Source: Grammothele lineata
Taxonomy: Eukaryota; Basidiomycota; Agaricomycetes; Polyporales; Polyporaceae
Assembly (NCBI GenBank): GCA_002150815.3
Contig: NDFF03000383.1
Location: forward strand, 186,001 to 250,000
Length of the DNA stretch: 64,000 bases
Direction: 5' to 3'
Below are positions 47,427 to 58,139 of the stretch, piece after piece. The first letter of the stretch is position 1; the number at the start of each line of letters is the position of its first letter. The position numbers were made by a program, and so were the translations under genes. The notes beneath the pieces are model-generated. The model did not search any database and was not told the DNA's origin. It was given only the letters and a program-made list of their open reading frames with translations.

Positions 47427-49315
47427 ATTGATTCCCTAAGAAATATGAACGCCCGATATAGGATCAGCCAATTTCTACAACTCCACAAACTGAGAAAGAG
47501 CGCTGGGGACGCACAACCGATGCTGCCTTCGCACTGGCGGTCGTCTCGTTGTTCAAAGGTGATTCTCGCAGTGTGCTGGTTACACTTGACTATATTTCCC
47601 TATAATCGTCGGATATCCGAGTGTCTTTCTGTCTATGTCTCATCAACAACGAGATTCGTCGGAGATAAATATGGGGTTGACGTACCAAGTATAGTTTTCT
47701 CGGTTCCACAGACTTCTCCAGAACGTTGGTATACACGATGAAGCCCAACGGGAAAGATGACAAGAGTGAGGGATGCAATCCGCAAGGAACACAGAAAGTC
47801 TCATCCTAAGTACTGCTCTTCTAGATGGCAGAAGACGGCTCAAATGACTAGGCGTCTGTACGGACAGCAAGGCTCCGTGCACGCTCTTTCCATACGTCGA
47901 CGGAGGGGCTGGGATCGGGCGCACGCAAGGGTGCCCCCCAACAGTGCTGAGGTAGAGTGACCTTCTCGAAGCAGAGTCTTCCCGTCGGCGAGCAACACGC
48001 CCAGAAATCGTGGTGGCAAGAAACGTCCCTGTGTCCACGATAGCGAGAGAAGTCGACGGGTGACCCTACTGATCAATGCTGCGCAGACGCGCCTCCAGGG
48101 TTGTAATGTCTCCTGCTTGGAGAGCTGGTATCCCGAAGGTCAAGAGAGTATGAGCATCTGCATGACTGAGGCAAGGTAAGTTTCAGGATGCGGAAGCTAT
48201 ACGTGTAAGAGGTAGTCGAATGTCAAGAGTTGTATTGTGATTTAAGCGCCCCGTCGTGTTGCACTTACGGCTGTTGCCGACGACCACGTCGATTTTGGAT
48301 GTCGATGAGCGCTGGGCATTAGCATTTCGACCGTATCCTCAGCTGCCCACTGGCAAAGTCGTCCGAATTCGAATGTACGGGAAAATCGTCGATGAACGTG
48401 CCAGACCTATGCGGCCGCCAATGTCGTTGCGACATTATAGCGAGCTCTCCGCGGTATAGCATACAACGACTCATATGCACCGAGTAAGTAGGTCCCCCTG
48501 CCAGTCAGTTTGCTGGTGGCAGCAAGTACTGTCTGCTTCAAATTCAACTTCAATGCCTCACGTCGGCGTCACTTCAACCATGCTAGGAAGTATTCATCTT
48601 TCTTAGGACGCCCCTTCCGAACCAGCGTGTTGACCGACCGGTTTGTCAATACCGTTATCTCTTCAGGTAAGTTCCCGCTCAGATCTCTTCACTTCCTGGC
48701 TTCCATTATTTTCATGTAGTAACAGGACCGATCTAGGACCGACAGGCATCGGGGGCACGTTCAGCGCCGCTCGGGTCCGTGGCCCGTTGAGGACCCTGAA
48801 GGAATGTCACGATGCCTCTCAAAGGTACTGGTTGCATGCATATGCATGTTGCCAACTTCTACGCCCATATCGCGTGTACGATTATATGCAGTTCGATCAC
48901 GTTCGCGGTGCATCGTTCTCGGGTAGCTCTCGCCGGGGAGGGAACTTCGTAAACCCGCTATGTTCTAGCCGAAGCATTGACGGTCCCGCATGTGCATGGC
49001 TTGCGCGAGTGTGGAAGATGCATGGAAGGCTCCGTGAAATGAGCGGGCGCGGCACACGTGTTGCCGATATTGGGCAGCGAACCCAAACCCAGACAAGCTC
49101 CGGACAAGTTTCCTTCGGCGCGCCTCTTGCACGATGGGTGGCAGGGGGGAGGTTTTATCAAGGTTGTACGCGTAGGAGCTAATATGGGTCCTAGAGTCCC
49201 ATACATATATAATTCTCAGCATCACTGTACAAGGCTCAGACTCCAGATATGTCCAATGTAACTGAAACGACGGTCTTTTCGACAATTCATACAGACTCGG
49301 AAACCCTCTGCTCCT
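47427..49315. other. Long intergenic region, no convincing gene
   Basis: About 1.9 kb between the tandem WD40-type paralogues. Plus frames at 48256-49182 and a minus frame at 47643-48038 lack splice logic, domains and homologues in the window; they may be old gene debris. Confidence 0.4.
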
Positions 49316-52300
49316 TCACCGAGACGGCCCCGTGTCCGCTGTCGATCCGCCTTCCCCGCCGTTCGCCTCTTGAGCCGGCTCTTGCATAGCCCTCTCAGCC
49401 TGTGCTCCCGGCTCTTCACCCCCCGCACTCGCAGGCGTAGGCCTGGGCCCTCCCAAGTCTTGTAGGCCTCCACCAAAGTCGACCTCAAGCGGTGATATGG
49501 CTCCAGTCGCGAGCTGTCCACTCTCCGGAGGTGGACCCGGATCTGGGCGCGGCTCTAGGGGCGTCTCCCAGACGTTCAAGAACCCTCCCTGATGGCCTGT
49601 GGCAACGAACATGCGTGAGACGTCTTCCGACACCACGCTGAGCATGCAGAGCGGGCGGGTCTTCCGTCTGACCACCCTGTCGTTGACTTCAGGGAAAGGT
49701 ATATGGTGGATGAACGCTCCTGACTGGCGATCCCAGATGTGGATGTCTCCGCCTAACGAGATGGTCCACGTTTCAATACTGTAGCCCTCTGCCACTACAC
49801 GTAGCGGAAAACGCACCTTCACTCGTGCAAAGAACAATCTCGTCGCGGCGTCCACCGAAAATACTGGTGGCTGTCATGTCGACACCGGGAGACTTCGGCT
49901 TGAAGAAGTGGCCGAGGGCTAACTTAACGGGCCCTCCTGATTCACCCGATGCCGGGTCTAGACGGAAGAGCTGGGCGACGGCCTGGAATATTTGAGTTCG
50001 TGTCCGGAACGATGCACGGACGTGGTCTCTTACATCGTCATGGTTGCCCGTGATGAGACCAAACTCGCCGTCACGAGACAAGACGACATCACGAACCGCG
50101 TAAGGTACGCACACTTGACTGTGATATGGGATGTTATCGCTAAGACTAAGGAATCTATGTTCCCATCCACATACCTTTCGACCTCGATTGAATCTTGGAG
50201 AACATGGTACACTACCCAACAAGTGTCGGTCACTGGAGTCTGGGAGCGAGCCTAAGAATACTTGAAACTTACCTACTAATTGGTATTGTCCTTGGGATCC
50301 ATCGTATGTACTGATTCCCTGCGCGTTCGTGGAATCTTGAGGTGTGACGCCAAGGCAGAGTATTCGGTCGCCATCGAGTGTTTGGGAGATTGTAGTGACC
50401 CTTAGCAAGATAAGGGAGGGATCGTGGCGCAAGAGCGGCTTCACGCGACGATCTTCCAGAGTCTAGAAAGACCTGTTATTCGCTGCCTTCACACGTACGC
50501 AAGGTGCAGTTAGACGCACCAGCCTAATCACGCCGTCTGCATTTACTCCTATGATGTCTTCGAGATGGTCAGCGACGACTGAGATGTGCGCCCGCTCCCC
50601 TCAAATTCACCTTTGCCGTCGTTGATCCATGCCACCGAGCTTAGACCACTGAGATAATCGTGTTTGAATATTTTGTCGCAGACATTTTCCTGCAGCGAAC
50701 GCGATCAGCCACGAGTATCAGCCTACACTGGGTCCACGTACCGATTTCCAGACCTCCAGAGAGTCCTTGGAACGCAGGAGTAGTCGATCGCCGTGCGGAG
50801 ACCTGGCATAAATGACTCGTGTAAGTGAGGCCATTAGGCCACATGCAATATATTCTGCAAGTGTCCAATTACCATGTAATCTCCTCGAGACCTGCGTGGT
50901 GACGCCAGCTACCTATCTTCCACGTATTTGTTTCCTAAAGTCGACACCAAGTTCAGCAAAACGGTACAGTGAAAGGTAAGGCCCTTAATACACTCGCTTG
51001 ATCAATGCTGAACATGCCCCACCAAGGTGAGTTCACGCCCCTGCACAAGACGTCAGCTTGAGATTCCTTGACGCTGACGGACAGCATCTACGCTCACCCA
51101 GTGACAACGATATGCTCCCCAGAAGGCGCTGAGGTCAATTTTTGCGCTCTCGATGGCAGCTCGCTGAAGATTCGGAGAACCTCGGCATCGACTAATGTAA
51201 GATCCTTTACTGTCTTGATGAGCTTCTGTGTTTCGTCTCGCAACGCTCTGTCCGTATTGGTTATGACCAATTCTTCCTCGGCAGTTATATCCATGTGATC
51301 GAACCAGCGGCCGATCAGGTCTCCCGAAGGTGTACTAGGTTCTGAATCTGCAGGCGTGATCACGGTTGCGTAGCCATCAACGTAGGTGAATCGAGACCTG
51401 TGCCGAGAACCCGAACCCATAAGAGGTAGGAGGTGCCCTTGCTCCGGATCGGGCCGAGTAGTAGGCTTGCAGTCTCTGGGAACACAGATTAGACGACGGA
51501 AATCGCATTTTGATTGGCACCGAAACCGACGTACTTCAGCAGCCGCTTCATACTGGATATCGAGATTTGAATACTCCATAGCGGACGGACGAACCAAGCT
51601 ACAGTGTGCGATACGACCGAATCTTTCATATCGACGAGGATGGTCGCCGCCCATCGCGCGCCGTTGTATCGTCTGAAAGTCCATCGCTCGAGCGCGACCC
51701 ATGCAGAGACGCCGGTTATACCCAGGATGGAGCACGAAGAGAATGCAGTGGTAAGCACGATCGTCACCGGATGCTAGAAATGGACGCGTCAGTATCAGTG
51801 ACGTTTTGAGCAATATCTGTAATCGTTACAGCAGATTGCGAAATGGATGAGACTGACCGAATTTTTTGGAGCGACGTGTGACGTGCAGGAAGACTCCGAT
51901 CTTCCGACGCATCTTCCGACGCAACCTTCCGGCCCTTAGGCGCCCATAAGCTAGGCAGCTCGGGGACTGGTCATGCACCTCATTCGCATGTCAGCGTGAG
52001 GCTCACAGGTCGGCACGACTTTAAAAGTAGTTCTTCATGTACCAGTAGACATACAACAGTTTTCGAGGAATTTTGAACTAGCTCAGCACATAATTACTCG
52101 CGGAATAACAGTTCAGAACATGGAAATAACTCTCTATATCGAAACTCCATTCACTGGAAGCGCTGTAAATGGACATGGGAGGACGATATACGCCTTACAA
52201 TGGCGCTTGATGTCAATTTTTACTCTCGCTATCGTTGACGGTGGTGTACAGTCAAGCGGATGCCTTTCTCTGCAGCCGGAGAACGACGGCCCGTGGGCGC

Positions 52301-53759
52301 TTAACAGGCTGGAAGACCTGGTCGGAAGATGCGTCGGAAGATCGGAGTCTTCCTGCACGTCACACGTCGCTCCAAAAAATTCGGTCAGTCTCATCCATTT
52401 CGCAATCTGCTGTAACCTGGCGCGAAGAAAATGCAAACAGTGCAAGGCCAGCTGAGAAGCAGGCGATGGAGGCGACGAGAAACACTAGTGGGGATCGCCT
52501 AATCCAAACGACTACCCACCAAGGTACGTGGGTTTCTGGAGATCGGCTATGACATCGTCAGGCCATTATTCAAGCAAACCGCGAGGACAGAAACCCACTA
52601 CATAGATTGCTTCCACGTAATGGCGAGAAGGCTGTTGACGGCAGCACCGATGCTGAGCACGAGCGATGTGAACCAGAACGAATTGACTGCGTTCTGTAGC
52701 GGTCCGTCTGTCGATTCAAAAGAGAACTGCAGTGTCGTCGCGGTTACAGCTGAGAAGAAGGTCGCAACTGTTACTAGATTTTGCAGGTTCTGGGTTGCGT
52801 GAGTCTGGGCAAAACGGACGGTCGCTACGTCTATCATACGCTGAGTTCATAGTCGGAGTTGCGATGAACTAGTACCGCACGACGCTTACCTTTTGTGAGA
52901 CCTGGGAGTAGCGATGTCACGGAAGCTATTGATTCTCCGATCTCAAGGCCGATGTCGTGTATGAACAGCTGAGCAGCCGGTTGGTTGAAGCCATCATTCT
53001 CTGTAAAACATCTTCAGACAACCAAGACGCTGAGACGCACTGAGACTAACAACCTTTAAACTCCTTCAGGCAGGAACCGCGGTACTGGATCATGACATCC
53101 ACGCCGCATTATTCAGTGCAAAGCTCTCTATGAAAGTAAGCAGTAGCCTACACTTACCGCCACTTCGGCCTTCAACACTAAGATAGATTTGTTGAACTCC
53201 TCGTCCCAAAACTCCGGATACTCATACAGAGACATCCTGAACTTTTCCAGGTCTTCCGACAAGCCAACCATGTGTTCCGGGAATTTATCGCGATCTGTCT
53301 CTGGCTCCGTCACCGTACGTTGAGCTAGAAGACGCGCCTTCGATTGCTGGGATTCGCCAGATGGCAAGGACTCGAGGCTTTTTGAAAGCGTACGATGGTG
53401 GATTTTTCCCGGAAAGATGTCGGCCGCATTCTCGCGAAACAAGGAGAGGACGTGTACCAGCCGGCAGCGGAGATTGTAGGTCGCAGAGAGAATACCAGCC
53501 GAACATCCAAGCTGGCTAGCCGCGACGGCGAACTCGTGAAGCTTGCGGAGTATGTCAGCACCGCTGGTGAGAACACTCGATGGAGTCCGCACCTTGACCT
53601 CCATATTCAACGCTCGCCTACATAGTCGTCGTATCAGTATCCACCCGTATCAGTACCCGCCACGTCGCCTCGTCGTCAGTACTAGAGCACGTACCTCCGA
53701 AACTGGTGAAAATATGCGACCTTGACGTTCTGGTCCGACTGATCGTCTTCGTCAGACAT
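49316..53759 (-). CDS. Membrane-anchored WD40-like repeat protein, paralogue B
   Basis: A paralogue of the 43.7-47.4 kb gene with the same order of parts. Exon 1 is 53695-53759 (MSDEDDQSDQNVKVAYFHQF) and exon 2 is 53158-53617. Membrane segments follow (NLVTVATFFSAVTATTLQFS, SFWFTSLVLSIGAAVNSLL, SPLVFLVASIACFSAGLALF, and a fourth after 51773). A linker ends EHIVVTG at about 51105. WD40-like pieces include SPHGDRLLLRSKDSLEVW, GDIHIWDRQSGAFIHHIPFP and MFVATGHQGGFLNVWETP. The tail (to 49316) is Pro/Gly/Glu-rich. The intron 51774-52416 is 643 nt against 69 nt in paralogue A, because of an inserted element. The exon 2/3 junction (near 53100) is uncertain. Function is unknown. Confidence 0.72.
51829..51920 (+). 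repeat. Terminal inverted repeat, left arm
   Basis: 92 bp, perfectly complementary to 52321-52412. The inner end contains two copies of atcttccgac. Confidence 0.92.
52321..52412 (-). repeat. Terminal inverted repeat, right arm
   Basis: Reverse complement of the left arm with no mismatch seen. It lies two TA bases plus two nt from the splice donor of the host intron (52416). Confidence 0.92.
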
Positions 53760-55555
53760 CGCTATCGGAATAGTATGAGTTACGTATTCCAGCCTGGGAC
53801 CCCATCGCAGTAGAATACTCGCCTGAGTTGATAGTTGGTCGAGGTGAGCCAACTTAAGATTTAAACGCCAACCGTAGCGTAAACCCATGGTCCTTGGAGA
53901 TAAGTAGTCCAATGAGTACTAACCGCGTCTTATATATGGATCCTCGTCCTCAAACTCCGTCAACATGTCGACGAGTTCTCGCATGGCATCCCTGCGAGAT
54001 CGTCTGTGACGGTCTGGACGATCCAGCAAATTGGCTAGAGCACAGTGACGTGTCAGACGAATGGCGGCCTCACTGAACGCTGTAGAGCGACAGCAATGCA
54101 GCTTACGCGAACTGTCAGAGTCCAATGGCATAGGACTGCAATGTGTAGATACATAAGCTCCTCTGAGCAGCGTCGACGAACATTCAGTTGGACTTACGTA
54201 TACGTTGGGAATAGGGGCAGAGAGCGGAGTTGTAGTGTGAGTGACGGTCTTCTAGGACTCAATAATTCCTGAATGATTGTGCTGCCAGCCTCATTGACGC
54301 GCCAGCGTTAGTTGTGGTCGTGTCGGATGCCAAGTGACAGGCCCCAGGGTTTGTACTCGCGAATTCGATGGCCTACATAGAGACCATCAAACTAAGATGA
54401 TTGAGTAGGGTAGAAGAGTGGTAGAAGACAGCCCCGCTCCACCGTGGAATTCAATACATCGAAGTTCTGTATTCAGTATAGAGCACCTCTGATAGCCAGA
54501 GGGAGAAAAAAGCTTGAGATTGGAGTGAGTGATTAAGTTGAGGGGATAATTGCGGGGCCTCAACTATGAAATTCGCTAGGAGAGCGATCTTGGTTGGCTT
54601 ACATAAGCCAACTACCTAGACGTTGAAAGCGTAATGGAGGTTTTCCTGATCGGTCACCGCCAGTGTTTTCCACTCGTGTTCACTATCCCCTATCCTCTTG
54701 CTCATCTAAACTGGCGAGTTCCTACTTTGAACCACTCTTCGCGTCAAACCATATCGCTGTACGATGCGGCCAGCTCCCAAGTTCGTAGACCATTTGAAGA
54801 TGATCACGTCTGACTAGAGGAAGCTTTGGGTCCTGGGATCCTGACGTCGTACCGGACATTCTGGATGGTTTCGGCAGGTCGTGAAGGCGTACGTTGCACT
54901 ATATCGCACATAGGTGTGCATTAATGGTTCCGGGGTCAACTAGGTGTGTCAAGTCGCGTGGTCCTCGGTTTCTGTCTTGCTAACGGACCGGGTCTACCCT
55001 CAAAGATCTGTGAATATTCTGTGATCCATAATGAGAGGCGTCGTCTTCAATACCATCTTTCACGGATAGACATTATATTCGACTAGATACCTCAGTGCAA
55101 GTTGCCGTCTCTCGATGGAGATGCGCGGACGCACGTCGCCGGTCCGGCCTTCGAACGATCAGTACTTCAGTCCCCTTGAGGATGCGGGTCGCCAATAACG
55201 CTACATGGTCGTTGCTAGTGTACAAGTGAGTCCATTATGTGACATATAGCTACATATTATATGCTATGTAGCGGTTGCGGCGGTCCATTTATCAACTGTC
55301 CAGTGTCCTATCTCCCCCCCACTTAAGCGTCACATATACTAATACGAAAAGAATAGAAACGAGTGTGCTCAAGCGATGTCCCGGACTTCAGCAACGATTT
55401 CCAGCGTGGAAGCCCTCGGCATGGCGTCGTAATCAAAGTAAAGCGCGACGTTCGGATTCGTCCGGGCGAACGTATCCGAGGTTATTCGTGAGACGTGATG
55501 CACGAGATGCATTGTCGTGATCATGTCATGGGGTACGTAGTCGACGTTCTTGCAG
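53760..55555. other. Intergenic; possible extra 5' exon of WD40 paralogue B
   Basis: A minus frame within 53919-54131 looks coding (LTRHCALANLLDRPDRHRR ... AMRELVDMLTEFEDED). It could be spliced in frame to the start of paralogue B through introns ending near 53830 and 53762. Paralogue A starts at the equivalent of 53759, so I left this out of the model. From 54132 to 55555 I see nothing supported. Confidence 0.35.
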
Positions 55556-55734
55556 TCTATGTAAGCTAATCTGAAGACGATACTGCACAATGTAGAAACC
55601 TACCATGCGATGATGCATACCAATGAATGGCTCGACTTGCTATTGAAGTGTTCCCCGTCGACAAGCTCGCTCTCTACACCTGGCTGAGGCGCGTCGTCGG
55701 GGACTGGTGGTGCGAGGATGAAGAACTCGTCCAT
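55556..55734 (-). CDS. Mating pheromone precursor 2; stop codon apparently split by an intron
   Basis: Exon 1 (55604-55734) encodes 43 aa that begin MDEFFILAPPVPDDAPQ and end ELVDGEHFNSKSSHSLVCIIA, plus TG. Unspliced, the next codons are Trp and TAG, giving CIIAW, which is not a CaaX box. A GTAGGT donor lies exactly after TG, and the acceptor TTACATAG (intron 55557-55603, 47 nt) brings in A. This makes TGA and a proper CIIA end. A nearer acceptor (CTTCAG, 33 nt) would also give TGA. The Glu-His pair in VDGEHF resembles the usual maturation site. The precursor aligns along its length with the one at 57.9 kb. TATAAG is at 55914-55919. Confidence 0.78.
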
Positions 55735-55888
55735 GGCCTCAGGTCTGATTCCGTTCGAGGTGAGTGATCGATCGAGTTGTCTTCCGATCACCCGGAAGAG
55801 GGTATGGGTGTACGATGGCTGCAGGTGTCGCAGGAGACGAGATGTGGCGTAGGTCGAGCGAATCTTGTGCGGGCGTGATGTGTGGGCC

Positions 55889-55909
55889 CCTGTCTCTTGG
55901 AGAGACAGG
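55889..55909. repeat. Perfect 9-bp-stem hairpin in the pheromone 2 upstream region
   Basis: The sequence cctgtctct tgg agagacagg lies 5 bp downstream of the TATAAG box of pheromone gene 2 and about 155 bp before its ATG. It may be a protein-binding palindrome or chance. Confidence 0.5.
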
Positions 55910-55913
55910 TGTT

Positions 55914-55919
55914 CTTATA
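55914..55919 (-). promoter_or_regulatory. TATA box of pheromone precursor 2
   Basis: The minus strand reads ggagtataagaacac, about 180 bp before the ATG at 55734. The pheromone 3 box (gcagtataagaagg) is nearly the same. Confidence 0.5.
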
Positions 55920-57743
55920 CTCCCGTTTGTTGTTGCAAGTGAGACCGCATGCGTTTGCGTCCGCAACGATGTACTGCCTCCGACACGAGGTCAGGGATTC
56001 AATGACGCTGTGGCACGGAGCGCGCATATGCCGAGTGGCTCGGGAGACTCAGACGGGCGGATATTAGCTTGCGCTTATTCTGTCGATGGGCTGTGCGTTC
56101 CGCATGTGCGGACCGTTGTCCGGATGCCCGAACCGTTTGCGCAACGCAAAGTCCCGCAGGATGCTGACTGACTGTACCGTCTTCACCAGGTATCTGTCAT
56201 CCGCTCCAACACTCCAATGCAGTAGCGAATGTAGAGCTACTCGCTACCTCCCGGCACGATCTGCGTTGGAGTTGGCGGCAAATGCGACGGCGGTGCTTAC
56301 TCAGTCGCGACATTGACTGGAATCTGGACACCAGCCAGGCTACAATGCTATTACGTTGAAGCCGGGCTGCACAACGCCAGATCTCCAAGGGAATGAGATG
56401 AGCTGTGCGCCGAGGCAACGTGTGTATACTGTTCAAAGTTGGACTCATGTACCCGCCGCACTGACTCGCGCTTGTGGTAGATGTTCCGTAGCTGGTCGGC
56501 TGAAAGCCAGCTATTCGGATGACGTTCGGAGCCTTTGCTCCGCTTGGCTGAATGACAGTTGTCGGATCTACGCGTGGTTTGACCTAGATGTCGTAGGTTG
56601 GGCCATTCATCTCATGATATTCTGAGACATACTGACGACATCTCAATAAGGCCGTTGGGTGCTCTGGCCTCCAACATTTGCCTATGGTTGGGAAAAGCCA
56701 AGTGGCGATGTTTGCGCCCCTCTAGAATCTCTACCACCCGTCTTCGTCTCTTTCCTATGCACATCTCGCTCTCACCGGACATCTCGGGACCTGGTCGACC
56801 AGCCGTCCACGCATCCAGTGTGCTCGAGTCTCGACAATAAGAGGTCCGGGCGCACCTGCCACGCCCCGCGCCCCGATTGGCCGGAAGCACTTACATACAC
56901 CTTCCCAGCATGGCAAGAGGAGTATACCAACCTTCCCGGGCGCCTGTTCTTTTGTCTTGCACATCGCCGGCATGGACGGCTTTCCCTCGTCATCGTCAAG
57001 TGCCTCTCTGGAAATACGCACTCCGAGATATATCCTCCGCATTGTCAGTGATGCTACTCGACGCGGCGTGGAGACGAGATAGATCGATAGGCGGGCTCGC
57101 TGCGTATCGGTTCTCAATCTGGACGTTCCGGAGTCAGACTGTGTAGTCAGCCTCATTCTATCAATGAAGTCATCTATCCCGCCACGCTTCTCCTGCGTGA
57201 CCGTCGTAGCGACGTCGGATCACCTCTGTCCGCGCGAGACAATAGTGAGTGCCGTCGGCTTCATTCGCGTGCGCTGCTGAACATAATACGGTGAGACGGT
57301 AGGGCGTATTTCGGGCACGCCGCCTTCGGAGCATACATTGAGGTGGACGGGCAAGTGAGTCTTCACGTCCTACGTCGCCGTGACTTCCTCACTCTTGGGG
57401 GCCTTAGGCACTGTGAACGTCGATATGAACGGCAAGCAATCCCTCACTTAAGGGTACCGATGAGTGAAGTAATCAATGTCCGTCCGGGACCTCTACACTC
57501 GCAATCTGGATGCGCGCCCACAATTACGCGTTCCTGGCATCCATCCAAGCTGGCAACCGCTGGCCGATGCGTTCCTGCACGCCCGCGCTCCCTGCGCCCG
57601 CAAGCAATGTCGCCAGGGGGCGCGCGACGCGCGCGCCCACCACTATTGTCTTCTCGCTACTGACTGCGTCCCAAGCGTGCCTATCCGCTCTTCCGCATGC
57701 GCCGCGGCGTCTTCTACGGATCCCTCTTCGCTTCTTCGCGGCA
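55920..57743. other. Intergenic between divergent pheromone genes, no gene seen
   Basis: About 1.8 kb. Opposed frames at 56659-57051 (plus) and 56755-57156 (minus) overlap and have no support. This is the natural place to look for a receptor gene, but no chain of membrane helices was found. Confidence 0.45.
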
Positions 57744-57749
57744 GTATAA
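57744..57749 (+). promoter_or_regulatory. TATA box of pheromone precursor 3
   Basis: The sequence gcagtataagaagg lies 151 bp before the ATG at 57900, followed by a CT-rich leader and a CAC-rich stretch (57860-57890). Confidence 0.5.
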
Positions 57750-57899
57750 GAAGGACGAAGAGGACCGTCGACAGGCCAGCGAACTCGCATCCAGCCTTCC
57801 GTCTTCCAGCCCCTGCAGCCTGCGCCTGAGCACTCCGCTCTCCCGCACGCATTCGCATTCGCATCCGCACCAGCACCAACACCAGCACCGCTACTAGCA

Positions 57900-58034
57900 A
57901 TGGACGCGTTCTTCACCATCGCCGCCCCCGTCCCCGCCGAGGAGCCACAGACGTCGACGCAGGAGTTCGACCTCGTGGACCGCGAAAGCTACACCAGGAG
58001 TACCTCGAGCCACTCCTCGTGCGTCATCGCCTGA
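57900..58034 (+). CDS. Mating pheromone precursor 3 (CaaX = CVIA)
   Basis: A single coding exon gives 44 aa. It begins MDAFFTIAAPVPAEEPQTS, has the acidic block EFDLVDRE, and ends SSHSSCVIA directly before TGA. CVIA is the most usual basidiomycete pheromone CaaX box. The charged VDRES is the likely maturation point. It shares its N-terminal half with precursor 2 (MD-x-FF--A-PVP) and its tail with precursor 1 (SSHSSC). After farnesylation and cleavage the product would be exported as a lipopeptide and sensed by a STE3-type receptor. The gene appears to have an intron in its 3' untranslated region. Confidence 0.9.
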   Translation: MDAFFTIAAPVPAEEPQTSTQEFDLVDRESYTRSTSSHSSCVIA

Positions 58035-58079
58035 GCGCCCCGCCGCTCTTCACCGCGCGCGCGTGCCGCGTCTCTCTGG

Positions 58080-58139
58080 GTGAGTACTCTCTGGTCTGTG
58101 CCCTTGGAATTTCTGATCCTGACTGTTTTTGTTTTCTAG
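58080..58139 (+). other. Probable intron in the 3' UTR of pheromone precursor 3
   Basis: A GTGAGT donor at 58080 and a TTTGTTTTCTAG acceptor ending at 58139 define a 60-nt intron with a long T-rich tract, 45 nt after the stop codon. No coding frame uses it. Confidence 0.6.

Larger units (their letters stand above)
51827..52414. mobile_element. MITE-like inverted-repeat element with TA target duplication, inside an intron
   Basis: The element proper is 51829-52412 (584 bp), flanked by TA on both sides. Its terminal inverted repeats, 51829-51920 and 52321-52412, are identical over 92 bp and begin CAGCAGATTGCG. Two further flanking bases also happen to pair. The inner ends continue as an imperfect inverted repeat for about 25 bp. 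The interior has no long open frame, so it would need a transposase supplied elsewhere. A TA duplication is known for Tc1/mariner-type elements; assignment to that group is inference. Removing the element and one TA leaves a normal 57-nt intron with GT and AG ends. Confidence 0.85.

Noticed and set aside
48643..49182. 179-aa plus frame
   Set aside because: No start context, domain or conserved block; possibly debris of an old gene.
51825..52416. Introner-like element (a transposon that creates an intron)
   Set aside because: The paralogue has an intron at the same place, and removing the element plus one TA leaves a complete 57-nt intron, so it entered an existing intron.
55369..55590. 73-aa minus frame DMITTMHLVHHVSRITSD... 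as an extra exon of pheromone gene 2
   Set aside because: Joining it in frame would need a 21-nt intron and would remove the CaaX end; it is better read as 3' untranslated DNA.
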